Source: an uncultured Actinomycetes bacterium
GTDB taxonomy: Bacteria > Actinomycetota > Coriobacteriia > Coriobacteriales > Atopobiaceae
Assembly: GCA_900313905.1 (NCBI GenBank)
Contig: OMTG01000032.1
Coordinates: forward strand, 1-33,253
Direction of reading: 5' to 3'
Length of the DNA: 33,253 nucleotides
The notes under the pieces: model-generated
What the model saw: only the letters and a program-made list of their open reading frames with translations
Databases searched by the model: none
Told to the model about the DNA's origin: nothing
Program-made: the position numbers and the translations under genes
In this document: one piece after another, positions 1 to 7,109 of the stretch
Layout: each line of letters starts with the position of its first letter
Position numbering within the stretch: position 1 is the first letter of the stretch

Positions 1-1
1 C

Positions 2-1015
2 CTACTTGAGATTCGAGTTGGTGCCTGCAAGCGGCTTCTCGCCCGGACGTGCCTTCGGCCCGACCAGCTCATGCGGACGGTAGGGCTCCTCGAGATAGGC
101 CACCTCGTCGGCCGTGAGCTTCACATCCATCGCGCGCACTGCGTCATCCACACGGCTTGGCTTGGAGCAGCCGACGATCGGGGCATCGATGCCCTTTGCC
201 CAGTGCCAGGCAAGGGCGATATCCGCCATCGGCACGCCATGCTTCTCGGCAATCTCGTGGACACGGGCGACGATCGGCATATCGATTGCTTCATCATGGT
301 CGTACTTGTTCCTCATCGTCCCGTCGGTCGTGGAGCGGACGCTCTCGGAGTTCCAGGTCGGACGGGTCAGATGTCCCGAGGCAAGCGGGCTGTACGGCGT
401 GAGGGAGACATTCCATTCCTTGCAGATGGGGATCATCTCGCGCTCATCCTCGCGGTAGAGCAGGTTGTAGTGGAGCTGCATGCTCGAGAACGGCGTGAGC
501 CCCTGCTCCTTTGCGATGACCTGCATATCATGGAACTGGTAGCCATACATGGCAGAGGCACCAAGGGCACGGACCTTGCCTGCACGCGCCAGCTCGTCGA
601 GGGCTGCCATCGTCTCCTCCATCGGCGTGCCGTAATCGAAACGATGGATGATGTAAAGGTCAAGATAGTCGGTCTGGAGACGCTTCAGCGTGCTGTCGAT
701 CTCGCGCATGATCGCCTCGCGGGAGAGGTGCCCTTCATTGAAGTAGACCTTGGAGGCAAGCACGACATCCTCGCGCTTGACGCCGAGGTTCTTGAGGGAC
801 TGTCCGATGAACTCCTCGCTCGTGCCATGGGCATAGATGTTGGCGGTATCGAAGAAATTCACGCCCAGCTCGAGCGCGCGTGCCAGCACTGCTTGCGTGG
901 ACGGCTGGTCTATCACCCACTGGTGGAAGTCCGGGAAGACCTTGCCGAAGCTCATGCCGCCAATGCAGAGCTTCGAGATCTGAATGTCCGTCGTGCCGAG
1001 GTTCGTGTATTCCAT
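2..1015 (-). CDS. aldo/keto reductase
   Basis: This 337-residue protein is a member of the aldo/keto reductase superfamily, cytosolic NADPH-dependent TIM-barrel oxidoreductases that reduce aldehydes and ketones. The catalytic tetrad is visible as D56 and Y61 (in FFDTANIY), K89 (in LASKVYF) and H124 (in YIIHRFD). A C-terminal PIVGCSKPSR segment matches the cofactor-phosphate-binding region of the family. The frame is open upstream of the chosen start, but MEYTNLG is where family homology begins and the ATG at 1015 is preceded on the minus strand by a GAAGGGG ribosome site. The physiological substrate cannot be read from the sequence; it resembles the YhdN/general-stress branch. The stop codon lies 1 base from the window edge, so downstream neighbours are unseen. 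Confidence 0.95.
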   Translation of the reverse strand: MEYTNLGTTDIQISKLCIGGMSFGKVFPDFHQWVIDQPSTQAVLARALELGVNFFDTANIYAHGTSEEFIGQSLKNLGVKREDVVLASKVYFNEGHLSREAIMREIDSTLKRLQTDYLDLYIIHRFDYGTPMEETMAALDELARAGKVRALGASAMYGYQFHDMQVIAKEQGLTPFSSMQLHYNLLYREDEREMIPICKEWNVSLTPYSPLASGHLTRPTWNSESVRSTTDGTMRNKYDHDEAIDMPIVARVHEIAEKHGVPMADIALAWHWAKGIDAPIVGCSKPSRVDDAVRAMDVKLTADEVAYLEEPYRPHELVGPKARPGEKPLAGTNSNLK

Positions 1016-1076
1016 CTGCTGCCCCTTCTCGTGGGTTTCTGTCCGAGAAGAGTATGGCACGGATATCTGGCGTTGC

Positions 1077-1117
1077 ATTATACCTATTGTAATGACTCTG
1101 ATATGCATTGAATGCAT
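1077..1117 (-). promoter_or_regulatory. promoter and 15-bp palindrome upstream of the aldo/keto reductase
   Basis: Read on the minus strand, a consensus TATAAT -10 box lies at 1082-1077. A perfect 15-bp palindrome, ATGCATT-G-AATGCAT, lies at 1103-1117 and overlaps the expected -35 position, where no good -35 hexamer is visible. That arrangement fits a promoter that needs an activator or is blocked by a dimeric repressor. The -10 itself sits in a CATTA...TAATG inverted repeat. The boxes are seen; the regulator is unknown. Confidence 0.55.
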
Positions 1118-1202
1118 GGCAAAAGGCTGCACGACAAGAAGGGGGCACCCTTTGCAGGATGCCCTCTCAGGAAGGAAGGACGCATGCTGCGGCAGCGCTG
1201 CC

Positions 1203-1916
1203 TCAAGCCCCGACAGGGGCGCCCAAGAGTTCAGGACAGGGCAGCGTCTGGCTGAGATATTGCTGGAGAGCCAGGGAATCCGCCCCCATGGTGCAGGGCT
1301 CGGCACCAGCATCCTCCAGATATCCTGCCATCCATCCAGGAAGGGAGACGGCATGGCAGGGCTCGATGAGGAGCGTGCCCTCAGGCAGGACCTCGGCTCC
1401 CGCTGCGCTGGCAAGATTCAGGGCATGGGTGCGGCACCTCATGCTGCGCAGGATGCTGATGCTCAGATCCTGTTCCTGGCTGCACCAGGCCTCAGTCTCC
1501 AGCGACGCGAAGAAGGCAGGCCTGAGGCTTCCGACCTGACGGACAAGGGACCTCACGCTGCGTCCCAGGCGGTTATGGACAAAGGCCTCTCCCCGAGCCA
1601 GCAGCAGCGCATCCCGCGAGGAGATGCTGCAGCGCAGCATCGAAGGGAAGAGCCCGCCCCACTGGGCATGGACAAGAGCAGCCCCATCCTCGAGATGGGC
1701 GGCTGATGTGCCCTCGATCCAGATGCAGTGCTTCGTGCCTGCGCCACCTGCGATGGAGCGCGCCAGGCTGCGGTCCCCGCTATCCAGGTAGACCCGCGCG
1801 ACCGTGCCTGCCGAGACGGCAGCTTGACCTGCATGCTCACAGAAGAGCTCCTCGAGCTCTGGCATCAGCGCGCGCTCCACCAGATAGCTATGGCGCTTCT
1901 CGAATGTCTTTGCCAT
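1203..1916 (-). CDS. hypothetical protein, 237 residues
   Basis: I do not recognise this protein. It starts MAKTFEKRHSYLVERAL at 1916 behind a strong GAGGAGG-type ribosome site; the frame is open further upstream but that part looks non-coding. It has no obvious signal peptide or membrane segment, and it contains several cysteines (EAWCSQEQ, RSMRCRTH, LIEPCHA, AEPCTMG, LPCPELL). An N-terminal helix-rich part is followed by alternating strands and helices. It lies downstream-facing toward the aldo/keto reductase with 187 bp between them, so the two could share a transcript, but the reductase has its own promoter. The coding call rests on length, ribosome site and codon-like composition only. 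Confidence 0.6.
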   Translation of the reverse strand: MAKTFEKRHSYLVERALMPELEELFCEHAGQAAVSAGTVARVYLDSGDRSLARSIAGGAGTKHCIWIEGTSAAHLEDGAALVHAQWGGLFPSMLRCSISSRDALLLARGEAFVHNRLGRSVRSLVRQVGSLRPAFFASLETEAWCSQEQDLSISILRSMRCRTHALNLASAAGAEVLPEGTLLIEPCHAVSLPGWMAGYLEDAGAEPCTMGADSLALQQYLSQTLPCPELLGAPVGA

Positions 1917-1947
1917 CTCTCCCGCCTCCTCAAGGCGCTTCCTCTTG

Positions 1948-1963
1948 TGCTGGAACCAGCATA
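1948..1963 (-). promoter_or_regulatory. operator-like palindrome over a TATGCT box
   Basis: TGCTGG-AA-CCAGCA at 1948-1961 is a perfect dyad. It overlaps a minus-strand TATGCT -10-like hexamer (1963-1958) about 42 bp upstream of the 237-residue hypothetical gene. A weak -35 leaves the promoter call tentative. Confidence 0.35.
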
Positions 1964-2156
1964 GGATGCAAACCTGAAAGCCCTCTGAGGCAGCAGGGCT
2001 GCGCGACGATCCGTTACAAAGCTTTTGGTTTTCTGAAACATCGGGTATTCCCGTCCTGCAGCAAGCCTCCCGGAGACCGGATTTCGCTGCAGGCAGCCCG
2101 GCAAGGCGCCGGTCCTGCACCAGCGGCAGACACCGCATGGCATGCACACACGCAGT

Positions 2157-2165
2157 TGGTATACT
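2157..2165 (+). promoter_or_regulatory. extended -10 promoter of galE
   Basis: TGG followed by TATACT (hexamer 2160-2165) forms an extended -10 element. No convincing -35 lies 17 bp upstream, as is usual for extended -10 promoters. Transcription would start near 2172, leaving a leader of about 60 nt before the AAGGAG ribosome site at 2221-2226. Confidence 0.5.
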
Positions 2166-2232
2166 TTCAGATGCCCGTCAAACATCGAAGGCAGGCCCTT
2201 GGGGCCCTGTCCGCAACAGCAAGGAGACATGC

Positions 2233-3288
2233 ATGGGCCAGAAGAAGGATCCCCAGGATACCTGCGTCCTCGTCACCGGCGGCGCTGGCTTCATCGGCAG
2301 CCATACCGTGGTCGAGCTCCTGAACAGCGGCTACCAGGTCGTGATCGTGGACGACCTCTCCAATGCATCCGAGAAGGTCATCGGCCGCATCGACACAATC
2401 GTGGGCGAGGAGGCCGCCAAGAGGCTGACCTTCTACAAGGCCGACGTCAATGACCGCGAAGCGATGGAGGAGATCTTCTCCGACAACGCTATCGACCGCG
2501 TCATCCACTTCGCCGGCTTCAAGGCAGTGGGAGAGTCCGTACAGAAGCCGATCGAGTACTACACGAACAACCTCGGCAACACCCTCACCCTCGTCGATGT
2601 GATGCGCAACCATGGCTGCAAGGACATCATCTTCTCCAGCTCCGCCACGGTCTATGGCAGGCCGGACAAGCTCCCCCTCACCGAGGAGAGCCCGAAGAAG
2701 CCCGCCACGAACCCGTACGGCTGGACGAAGTGGATGATCGAGCAGATCCTCACCGACCTCCACACGGCAGATCCCGAGTGGAACGTCGTGCTGCTCCGCT
2801 ACTTCAACCCGATCGGCGCCCATCCCTCAGGCCTCATGGGCGAGGACCCGAAGGGCATCCCCAACAACCTGCTCCCCTACGTGGCACAGGTGGCCGTCGG
2901 CAAGCGCGAGTATGTCCACGTGTATGGCGACGACTACGACACCCCCGACGGCACGGGCGTGCGCGACTACATCCATGTCTGCGACCTCGGCACAGGACAC
3001 GTCGCAGCGCTGAAGTGGATGAATGGCCGCACGGGCGTCGAGATCTTCAACCTCGGCACCGGCAAGGGCACCTCGGTCCTCGAGATCGTCAAGGCCTTCT
3101 CGAAGGCCTGCGGCAAGGAACTCCCCTACAGGATCGAGCCGAGGCGTGCAGGCGACGTGGATGCCAACTATGCCGACTGCTCCAAGGCCAAGCGCGAGAT
3201 GGGCTGGGAGGCCAAGTACACGATCGACGACATGTGCCGCGACTCCTGGAACTGGCAGTCCAAGAACCCGAACGGCTACGAAGGGTAG
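2233..3288 (+). CDS. galE: UDP-glucose 4-epimerase
   Basis: GalE interconverts UDP-glucose and UDP-galactose (Leloir pathway, and supply of cell-surface sugars) with a tightly bound NAD. The 351-residue length is typical. The N-terminal Rossmann motif GGAGFIG has its glycines at G16, G19 and G22. The short-chain dehydrogenase active site is complete: SSSATVYG with S137, and NPYGWTK with Y162 and K166. The ATG at 2233 follows AAGGAG at 2221-2226. Only 8 bp separate its TAG from the next gene, a polyprenyl diphosphate synthase, so the two are probably co-transcribed from the extended -10 promoter. No galK or galT lies nearby, which favours a role in envelope precursor supply over galactose catabolism. 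Confidence 0.97.
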   Translation: MGQKKDPQDTCVLVTGGAGFIGSHTVVELLNSGYQVVIVDDLSNASEKVIGRIDTIVGEEAAKRLTFYKADVNDREAMEEIFSDNAIDRVIHFAGFKAVGESVQKPIEYYTNNLGNTLTLVDVMRNHGCKDIIFSSSATVYGRPDKLPLTEESPKKPATNPYGWTKWMIEQILTDLHTADPEWNVVLLRYFNPIGAHPSGLMGEDPKGIPNNLLPYVAQVAVGKREYVHVYGDDYDTPDGTGVRDYIHVCDLGTGHVAALKWMNGRTGVEIFNLGTGKGTSVLEIVKAFSKACGKELPYRIEPRRAGDVDANYADCSKAKREMGWEAKYTIDDMCRDSWNWQSKNPNGYEG

Positions 3289-3296
3289 ACAGATTC

Positions 3297-4340
3297 ATGG
3301 CCCACGACAGCGGCCGCCTCTTTGCGGCGTACCTCACGAAGAAACGTCCGGTGATAGAGGCCTATCTGGCCGAGCATGCTCCCCGGCCTGAAGCTGGGGA
3401 GCCCTCCCGTGCCGATATGGACCGCTATGCCTATGCCCCGCTCGCCCATTTCACCGAGCAGGGCGGCAAACGCACACGGCCGGCACTCGTCCTTCTGGGC
3501 TGCGAAGCGGTCGGAGGGGACGCGAAGCGCGCCCTCTCCTCCGCTGCCGCAATCGAATACTTCCAGTCTGCCGCCCTCATCCACGACGATATCGCCGATG
3601 AGGGGAAGCTGCGCCGCGGCGAGCCCTGCACCTATATCACGGAGGGCACCGGCGTCGCAATCAATATCGGCGACCTCGGGATCGTCCACACCTTCCGCCT
3701 CATCCTGGACGACGAGATGCTGGACGGCGCAACGAAGCTCTCGGTCCTCCACCTCATCGCGCAGATGGAGCAGCGCACGGTCGAAGGCCAGGCGATGGAT
3801 CTCGGCTGGACCCGGGATGGGCGCTGGGACATCACGGCAGATGACTATATGAGCATGGCACGGCACAAGACGGCCTACTATTCGGCGGCAACGCCTCTCT
3901 CTGTGGGAGCGCTCTGCGGTGGCGGCACGAAGGAGCAGATAGACGCCCTCCATGCCTTCGGGATGGATGCCGGCCTTGCCTTCCAGCTCCAGGACGACCT
4001 TCTGAACCTCGTCGGCGATGCAGGGAAGCAGGGCAAGGACTTCCGTACCGATATCACGGAAGGAAAGCGCACGCTTGCAGTCGCCTATGCGCTGGGGCAT
4101 CTTCCCGACAAGAAGCGCTCCGAGCTCATCTCCATCCTGTCTGCACGCACCGAAGATGAGGCAGAGCTCGCCCGTGCCGTCGCTCTCATGGACGAGGCAG
4201 GTGCCATCGAGTACGTGAGAAGCACGGCACGCGGGCTCGCTGCCTCCGCCAAGCAGCAGATCGCATCCCTTGCATGGGCACCGGATGCGCAGGAGCTCCT
4301 TTCTGCAATGGCGGACTTTTTTGTGGAACGGGTCGGCTAG
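3297..4340 (+). CDS. polyprenyl (isoprenoid) diphosphate synthase
   Basis: This is a trans-isoprenyl diphosphate synthase that condenses isopentenyl diphosphate onto an allylic primer. GGKRTRP (56-62) binds the substrate diphosphate. The first aspartate-rich motif is DDIAD (97-101). The second, in QDDLLN (232-237), ends in Asn instead of the usual Asp. The GKDFRTDITEGKRT segment following it is also family-typical. The length of 347 residues suits a long- or medium-chain synthase, such as a menaquinone side-chain or geranylgeranyl/farnesyl enzyme; chain length cannot be fixed by eye. The ATG at 3297 lies 8 bp after the galE stop, with AAGGG overlapping the end of galE as ribosome site. Confidence 0.93.
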   Translation: MAHDSGRLFAAYLTKKRPVIEAYLAEHAPRPEAGEPSRADMDRYAYAPLAHFTEQGGKRTRPALVLLGCEAVGGDAKRALSSAAAIEYFQSAALIHDDIADEGKLRRGEPCTYITEGTGVAINIGDLGIVHTFRLILDDEMLDGATKLSVLHLIAQMEQRTVEGQAMDLGWTRDGRWDITADDYMSMARHKTAYYSAATPLSVGALCGGGTKEQIDALHAFGMDAGLAFQLQDDLLNLVGDAGKQGKDFRTDITEGKRTLAVAYALGHLPDKKRSELISILSARTEDEAELARAVALMDEAGAIEYVRSTARGLAASAKQQIASLAWAPDAQELLSAMADFFVERVG

Positions 4341-4416
4341 CCCTCTTGCGCCAGAAGCTTCCCTGCAAATCAGGTAGTATGCAAATCTGCAGGGATTGTT
4401 GGATTGCGAGAGGGCT
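4339..4416. repeat. nested inverted repeats between the prenyl synthase and the PG-binding gene
   Basis: AGCCCT-CT (4339-4346) pairs with AGAGGGCT (4409-4416). Inside it, CCCTGCA (4361-4367) pairs with TGCAGGG (4388-4394). The outer arm overlaps the prenyl synthase stop codon. Lacking a T-tract, it may be an actinobacterial-style terminator or an RNA structure in the next gene's leader. Confidence 0.45.
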
Positions 4417-4424
4417 GCCTTCGC

Positions 4425-4436
4425 ATGCAGCTGCAT
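4425..4436. promoter_or_regulatory. 12-bp palindrome upstream of the PG-binding gene
   Basis: ATGCAG-CTGCAT is a perfect palindrome 23 bp before the ATG at 4459. It could be an operator; nothing else in the window shares it. Confidence 0.3.
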
Positions 4437-4458
4437 GTGTCGATATGGGGGCTGAACG

Positions 4459-5388
4459 ATGAAAGAAGAACGGATGAATCCGATCCTCGAAGGCATGAGC
4501 GGCGACGCTGTCGAGGATATCCAGGACAGGCTTGCCCATCTGGGCTATGAGATCGACGGCGATGAACGGAAGGAGAAGCGCTTCGGCTCCTCCACTGCCA
4601 ATGCGGTCGCCAAGTTCCGCCTTCAGCACGATCTGCCGCTCGGCCAAGCGGTAGATACGCAGACCTGGTCGGCGCTCGTCGACGAGTGCTACGAGATGGG
4701 TGACCGCACGCTCTATCTGCGCCTTCCGAATTTCCATGGCAACGATGTCCGCCAGCTCCAGAATGCCCTGAACATCCTGGGCTTCTCCTGTGGCGAAGCC
4801 GATGGCTTCTACGGCGCCCATACCGAGGCAGCCGTCAAGTCCTTCCAGGAGTCAGTGGGCCAGCTCGCTGACGGCATGGCATTCCCGGAGACCTTCGATG
4901 CGATCGAGCGCCTCCACCATGTCTGGGCAGGCAAGCCTGCCGCAGGCCCCCACCCCATGGGCGTGATGGGCTATGCCCGTGCCGCCAATGTCCTCGAGGG
5001 CACCCACCTTGCAATCACCGGCGAGGACCCGATCAGCCGCAATGTCGCCGGCCGCATGTTCAACCTGGCAAGCGCCACGGCCAACAACTCCGGCCTCGAG
5101 CTTGTCGACGATCCTGGCCGTGCCACCCCGGACTGCGTGGCCGTGTTCACGATCGCTGCATCGCCTCTTCCCGAGAACTCGACGAAGGTCGCGAACCTGA
5201 TGCTCGACGATGCGGATACCCTGGCTCTGCGCATCAGGAGCGCCCTCGAGCTCTCCGATGCCAAGCAGCCGATCCTGCGCATCGAGCTTCCGGTCGGCCC
5301 GGACTACAATGGCACCTTCACGACAAGCGATGCCCAGACGCTCGCGGTGCTTCTGCTCGACGCTATCTGCGCAGCCTTCGCCAAGTAG
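4459..5388 (+). CDS. PG-binding protein with degenerate amidase-like C-terminal domain
   Basis: The 309-residue protein has two PG-binding-1 domains at about 14-75 (GDAVEDIQDRLAHLGY, then AVAKFRLQHDL) and 92-152 (NDVRQLQNALNILGF, DGFYGAHTEAAVKSFQ). Residues 165-309 have the size and rough strand/helix order expected of an N-acetylmuramoyl-L-alanine amidase-3 domain, but I cannot find the zinc-binding His/Glu pattern. There is no signal peptide. This layout recalls mycobacterial CwlM, a cytoplasmic pseudo-amidase that controls MurA; a similar regulatory role here is inference. The ATG at 4459 follows GGGGG; an ATG five codons later (MNPILEG) is an alternative start. Confidence 0.8.
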   Translation: MKEERMNPILEGMSGDAVEDIQDRLAHLGYEIDGDERKEKRFGSSTANAVAKFRLQHDLPLGQAVDTQTWSALVDECYEMGDRTLYLRLPNFHGNDVRQLQNALNILGFSCGEADGFYGAHTEAAVKSFQESVGQLADGMAFPETFDAIERLHHVWAGKPAAGPHPMGVMGYARAANVLEGTHLAITGEDPISRNVAGRMFNLASATANNSGLELVDDPGRATPDCVAVFTIAASPLPENSTKVANLMLDDADTLALRIRSALELSDAKQPILRIELPVGPDYNGTFTTSDAQTLAVLLLDAICAAFAK

Positions 5389-5423
5389 CCACGCTGCCAC
5401 TGGCACCATCGCAGAAGACCTGA

Positions 5424-5429
5424 TAAACT
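5424..5429 (+). promoter_or_regulatory. tRNA-Gln promoter (-10)
   Basis: TGA-TAAACT is an extended -10 with a weak TGGCAC -35 17 bp upstream (5401-5406). It would start transcription about 25 bp before the tRNA. Confidence 0.45.
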
Positions 5430-5459
5430 AGATGCCCGCAGCGATTTGCTGCTACATCT

Positions 5460-5534
5460 TGGAGCATCGTCCAATGGTTAGGACCCGGGTTTTTGGTGCC
5501 TGTAATGGGGGTTCGAATCCCTCTGCTCCAGCCA
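5460..5534 (+). tRNA. tRNA-Gln (anticodon UUG)
   Basis: A full cloverleaf is visible: acceptor TGGAGCA pairs with TGCTCCA; the D stem is GTCC/GGAC around an AATGGTTA loop; the anticodon stem is CGGGT/GCCTG around the loop TTTTGGT; the T arm is GGGGG-TTCGAAT-CCCTC. The loop places TTG at positions 34-36, which reads glutamine CAA (and CAG by wobble). The discriminator is G and the CCA end is encoded. Confidence 0.96.
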
Positions 5535-5544
5535 CTTGCACGCA

Positions 5545-5580
5545 AAGGGTCCCTTCGCAGAAGGGGCCCTTATTGTATTC
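5545..5580 (+). terminator. terminator of tRNA-Gln
   Basis: AAGGGTCCCTT (5545-5555) pairs with AAGGGGCCCTT (5561-5571) through one G-U pair around a CGCAG loop. The T-rich ATTGTATT follows, 10 bp after the tRNA CCA. Confidence 0.8.
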
Positions 5581-5606
5581 CGGAACAATTCCAGCCTGAA
5601 CAGCAC

Positions 5607-5638
5607 AGGCGCCTCCTTCACCTCCGAAGGGGGCGCCT
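5607..5638 (-). terminator. hairpin downstream of the Sel1 lipoprotein gene
   Basis: A 12-bp stem (5607-5618 with 5627-5638) encloses the loop CACCTCCG, 45 bp beyond the minus-strand stop codon. It has no T-tract in either direction, so it would be a U-poor terminator or an RNA-stabilising hairpin. Confidence 0.55.
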
Positions 5639-5683
5639 CACGCGTTGCAGCTGCCTTGCTGTCTCAGGCAGGCCCAGCGTGCG

Positions 5684-6916
5684 CTATCCCAAGCGGGCCA
5701 GCGCCTCGGATGCCTCGTCGTACACGGCCTGGGCATCCTGGGAGCCTGCCGCATCCACGAGATCGAGGTTCTCCTGCGCAGCCTCAAGCGCCTTCTGGTA
5801 ATAGCTGCGTGCCGTTTCGAGGTTCTTCTCGACGCCGAGCCCCTGCTCGTAGAAGCGGCCCAGCGAGAGATAGGTCTGCGGGATGCCGAGCATCGTGGCG
5901 TGGGTGTTCGGATCCGACACGGCCTTCTCGTAGTACTGGGCGGCCTTCTTGTAATCCTGATCTATGCCGTCACGGCCCTCCTCGCAGTAGACCGCGAGCT
6001 TGTAGCAGGACGTGCCATCGAAGGTCCTGCCGTTGCCATCGGCTGCGACCTGGTAGCACTCGGCTGCCTTCGCGTAGTCAGGCTCCACCTGGGTCCCATC
6101 ATCGAGCGTATAGCCTGAATCATAGAGGTCTCCTGCATAGCGGGGACCCTTGAAGTCCGTCTCGACGAGGCCATCCGCCTGGCAGGAATCGAGGAAGTAC
6201 TCCATGGCCTTCTCATCGGAGTGCTCGATGCCCGGGTAGGTGCCCTCATCTGCTTTGTAGACCAAGCCGAGCGCCGTATAGCCATTGCCCTTGCCAATCG
6301 ATGCCATGTACGTGTAGAGCTTCATGGCCTCAGGCACATCCTGCGTGACCCCACGTCCCGCCAAGAGCAGGTCTGCCATGCTGCCGAGGCCACGGTTCTC
6401 CGTATCATTGAAGAAGAACACGTCGTCGTAGGCGCTTGCCCAGGCCGTTTCGTAGTCGCCGCCCTGGCCAGCAGTCACGCCTGCACGGTAGAGCTCGAAG
6501 ACCTTGCCCTGCATGCTCTCGCTCTCGGCGAGCACCTCATCGCGGAAGGAGGCCAGGCTGTCGAGCGCATCCTGCGCCTCCGAGCTCCCTGCATCGGCGG
6601 CCGCCTGGTAATAGGCCTTTGCCATGGCATACCACTGGACGACGCCGTCGCCCGTCTCGTATTGCTTGCCCTTTGCCAGGAGCTCATCGGCAGAGAGGCC
6701 ATCCGTGTCGACCGTAGGCGCGAGATCTGCCTCGATCTCGTCGAGCGTCACATCCGTCTGCATCGCATCGTCCGACTCCTGCTGCGTCGCCTCCTGCGTC
6801 GTTGCGTCCTGCGTGGCCGTGGTCGTCGAGCAGGCTGGAAGCGCCAGCCCTGCCACAAGCGCCATTGCCGCGCATCCTGCCACCACGATGCCCTTCGTCC
6901 TCTCGAAACGCTTCAT
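5684..6916 (-). CDS. Sel1/TPR-repeat lipoprotein
   Basis: The 410-residue protein begins with a type II signal peptide: basic MKRFERTK, a hydrophobic stretch and the lipobox LPAC with lipidated C29. It is therefore a surface lipoprotein. A Thr/Gln/Glu-rich spacer (about 31-55) precedes repeated Sel1-like helical hairpins, such as AKAYYQAAADAGSSEAQDAL, EKAMEYFLDSCQADG, AKAAECYQVAADG, KKAAQYYEKAV and ETARSYYQKALEAAQ. These solenoids mediate protein-protein contacts, so an adaptor role at the cell surface is the reasonable inference. The ATG at 6916 follows AAAGGGAGA. It is a single gene, with terminator-like structures on both sides. Confidence 0.88.
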   Translation of the reverse strand: MKRFERTKGIVVAGCAAMALVAGLALPACSTTTATQDATTQEATQQESDDAMQTDVTLDEIEADLAPTVDTDGLSADELLAKGKQYETGDGVVQWYAMAKAYYQAAADAGSSEAQDALDSLASFRDEVLAESESMQGKVFELYRAGVTAGQGGDYETAWASAYDDVFFFNDTENRGLGSMADLLLAGRGVTQDVPEAMKLYTYMASIGKGNGYTALGLVYKADEGTYPGIEHSDEKAMEYFLDSCQADGLVETDFKGPRYAGDLYDSGYTLDDGTQVEPDYAKAAECYQVAADGNGRTFDGTSCYKLAVYCEEGRDGIDQDYKKAAQYYEKAVSDPNTHATMLGIPQTYLSLGRFYEQGLGVEKNLETARSYYQKALEAAQENLDLVDAAGSQDAQAVYDEASEALARLG

Positions 6917-7032
6917 CTCAATCTCCCTTTCCGCTCCCCCGGAGCTGCTTCCTGCTGTCCTGATTGCCGATGCCGTGGAGACGCTGGCGCATGCCTTCCC
7001 CTGCAGATGTCCGCTGCAGCATCTCTCGGCAC

Positions 7033-7055
7033 AAAAAGGGCGCAGCCGGTTGCCC
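7033..7055 (-). terminator. probable terminator of the PTS gene
   Basis: Read on the minus strand, GGGC...GCCC closes a short stem followed directly by TTTTT (7037-7033). A second small hairpin, CCTGTC-CTGA-GACAGG (7070-7085), lies between it and the PTS stop codon. Confidence 0.5.
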
Positions 7056-7109
7056 AGCCACGCCCGCATCCTGTCCTGAGACAGGCCGTGTCCTATGTGA
7101 GAGCGAGTG

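Larger units (their letters stand above)
1917..2232. other. divergent intergenic region before galE
   Basis: This 316-bp gap separates the minus-strand hypothetical gene from plus-strand galE. It holds the TGCTGG dyad, a small AGCCCT/AGGGCT hairpin near 1979-2000, and the galE promoter. I see no credible gene inside it. Confidence 0.6.
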
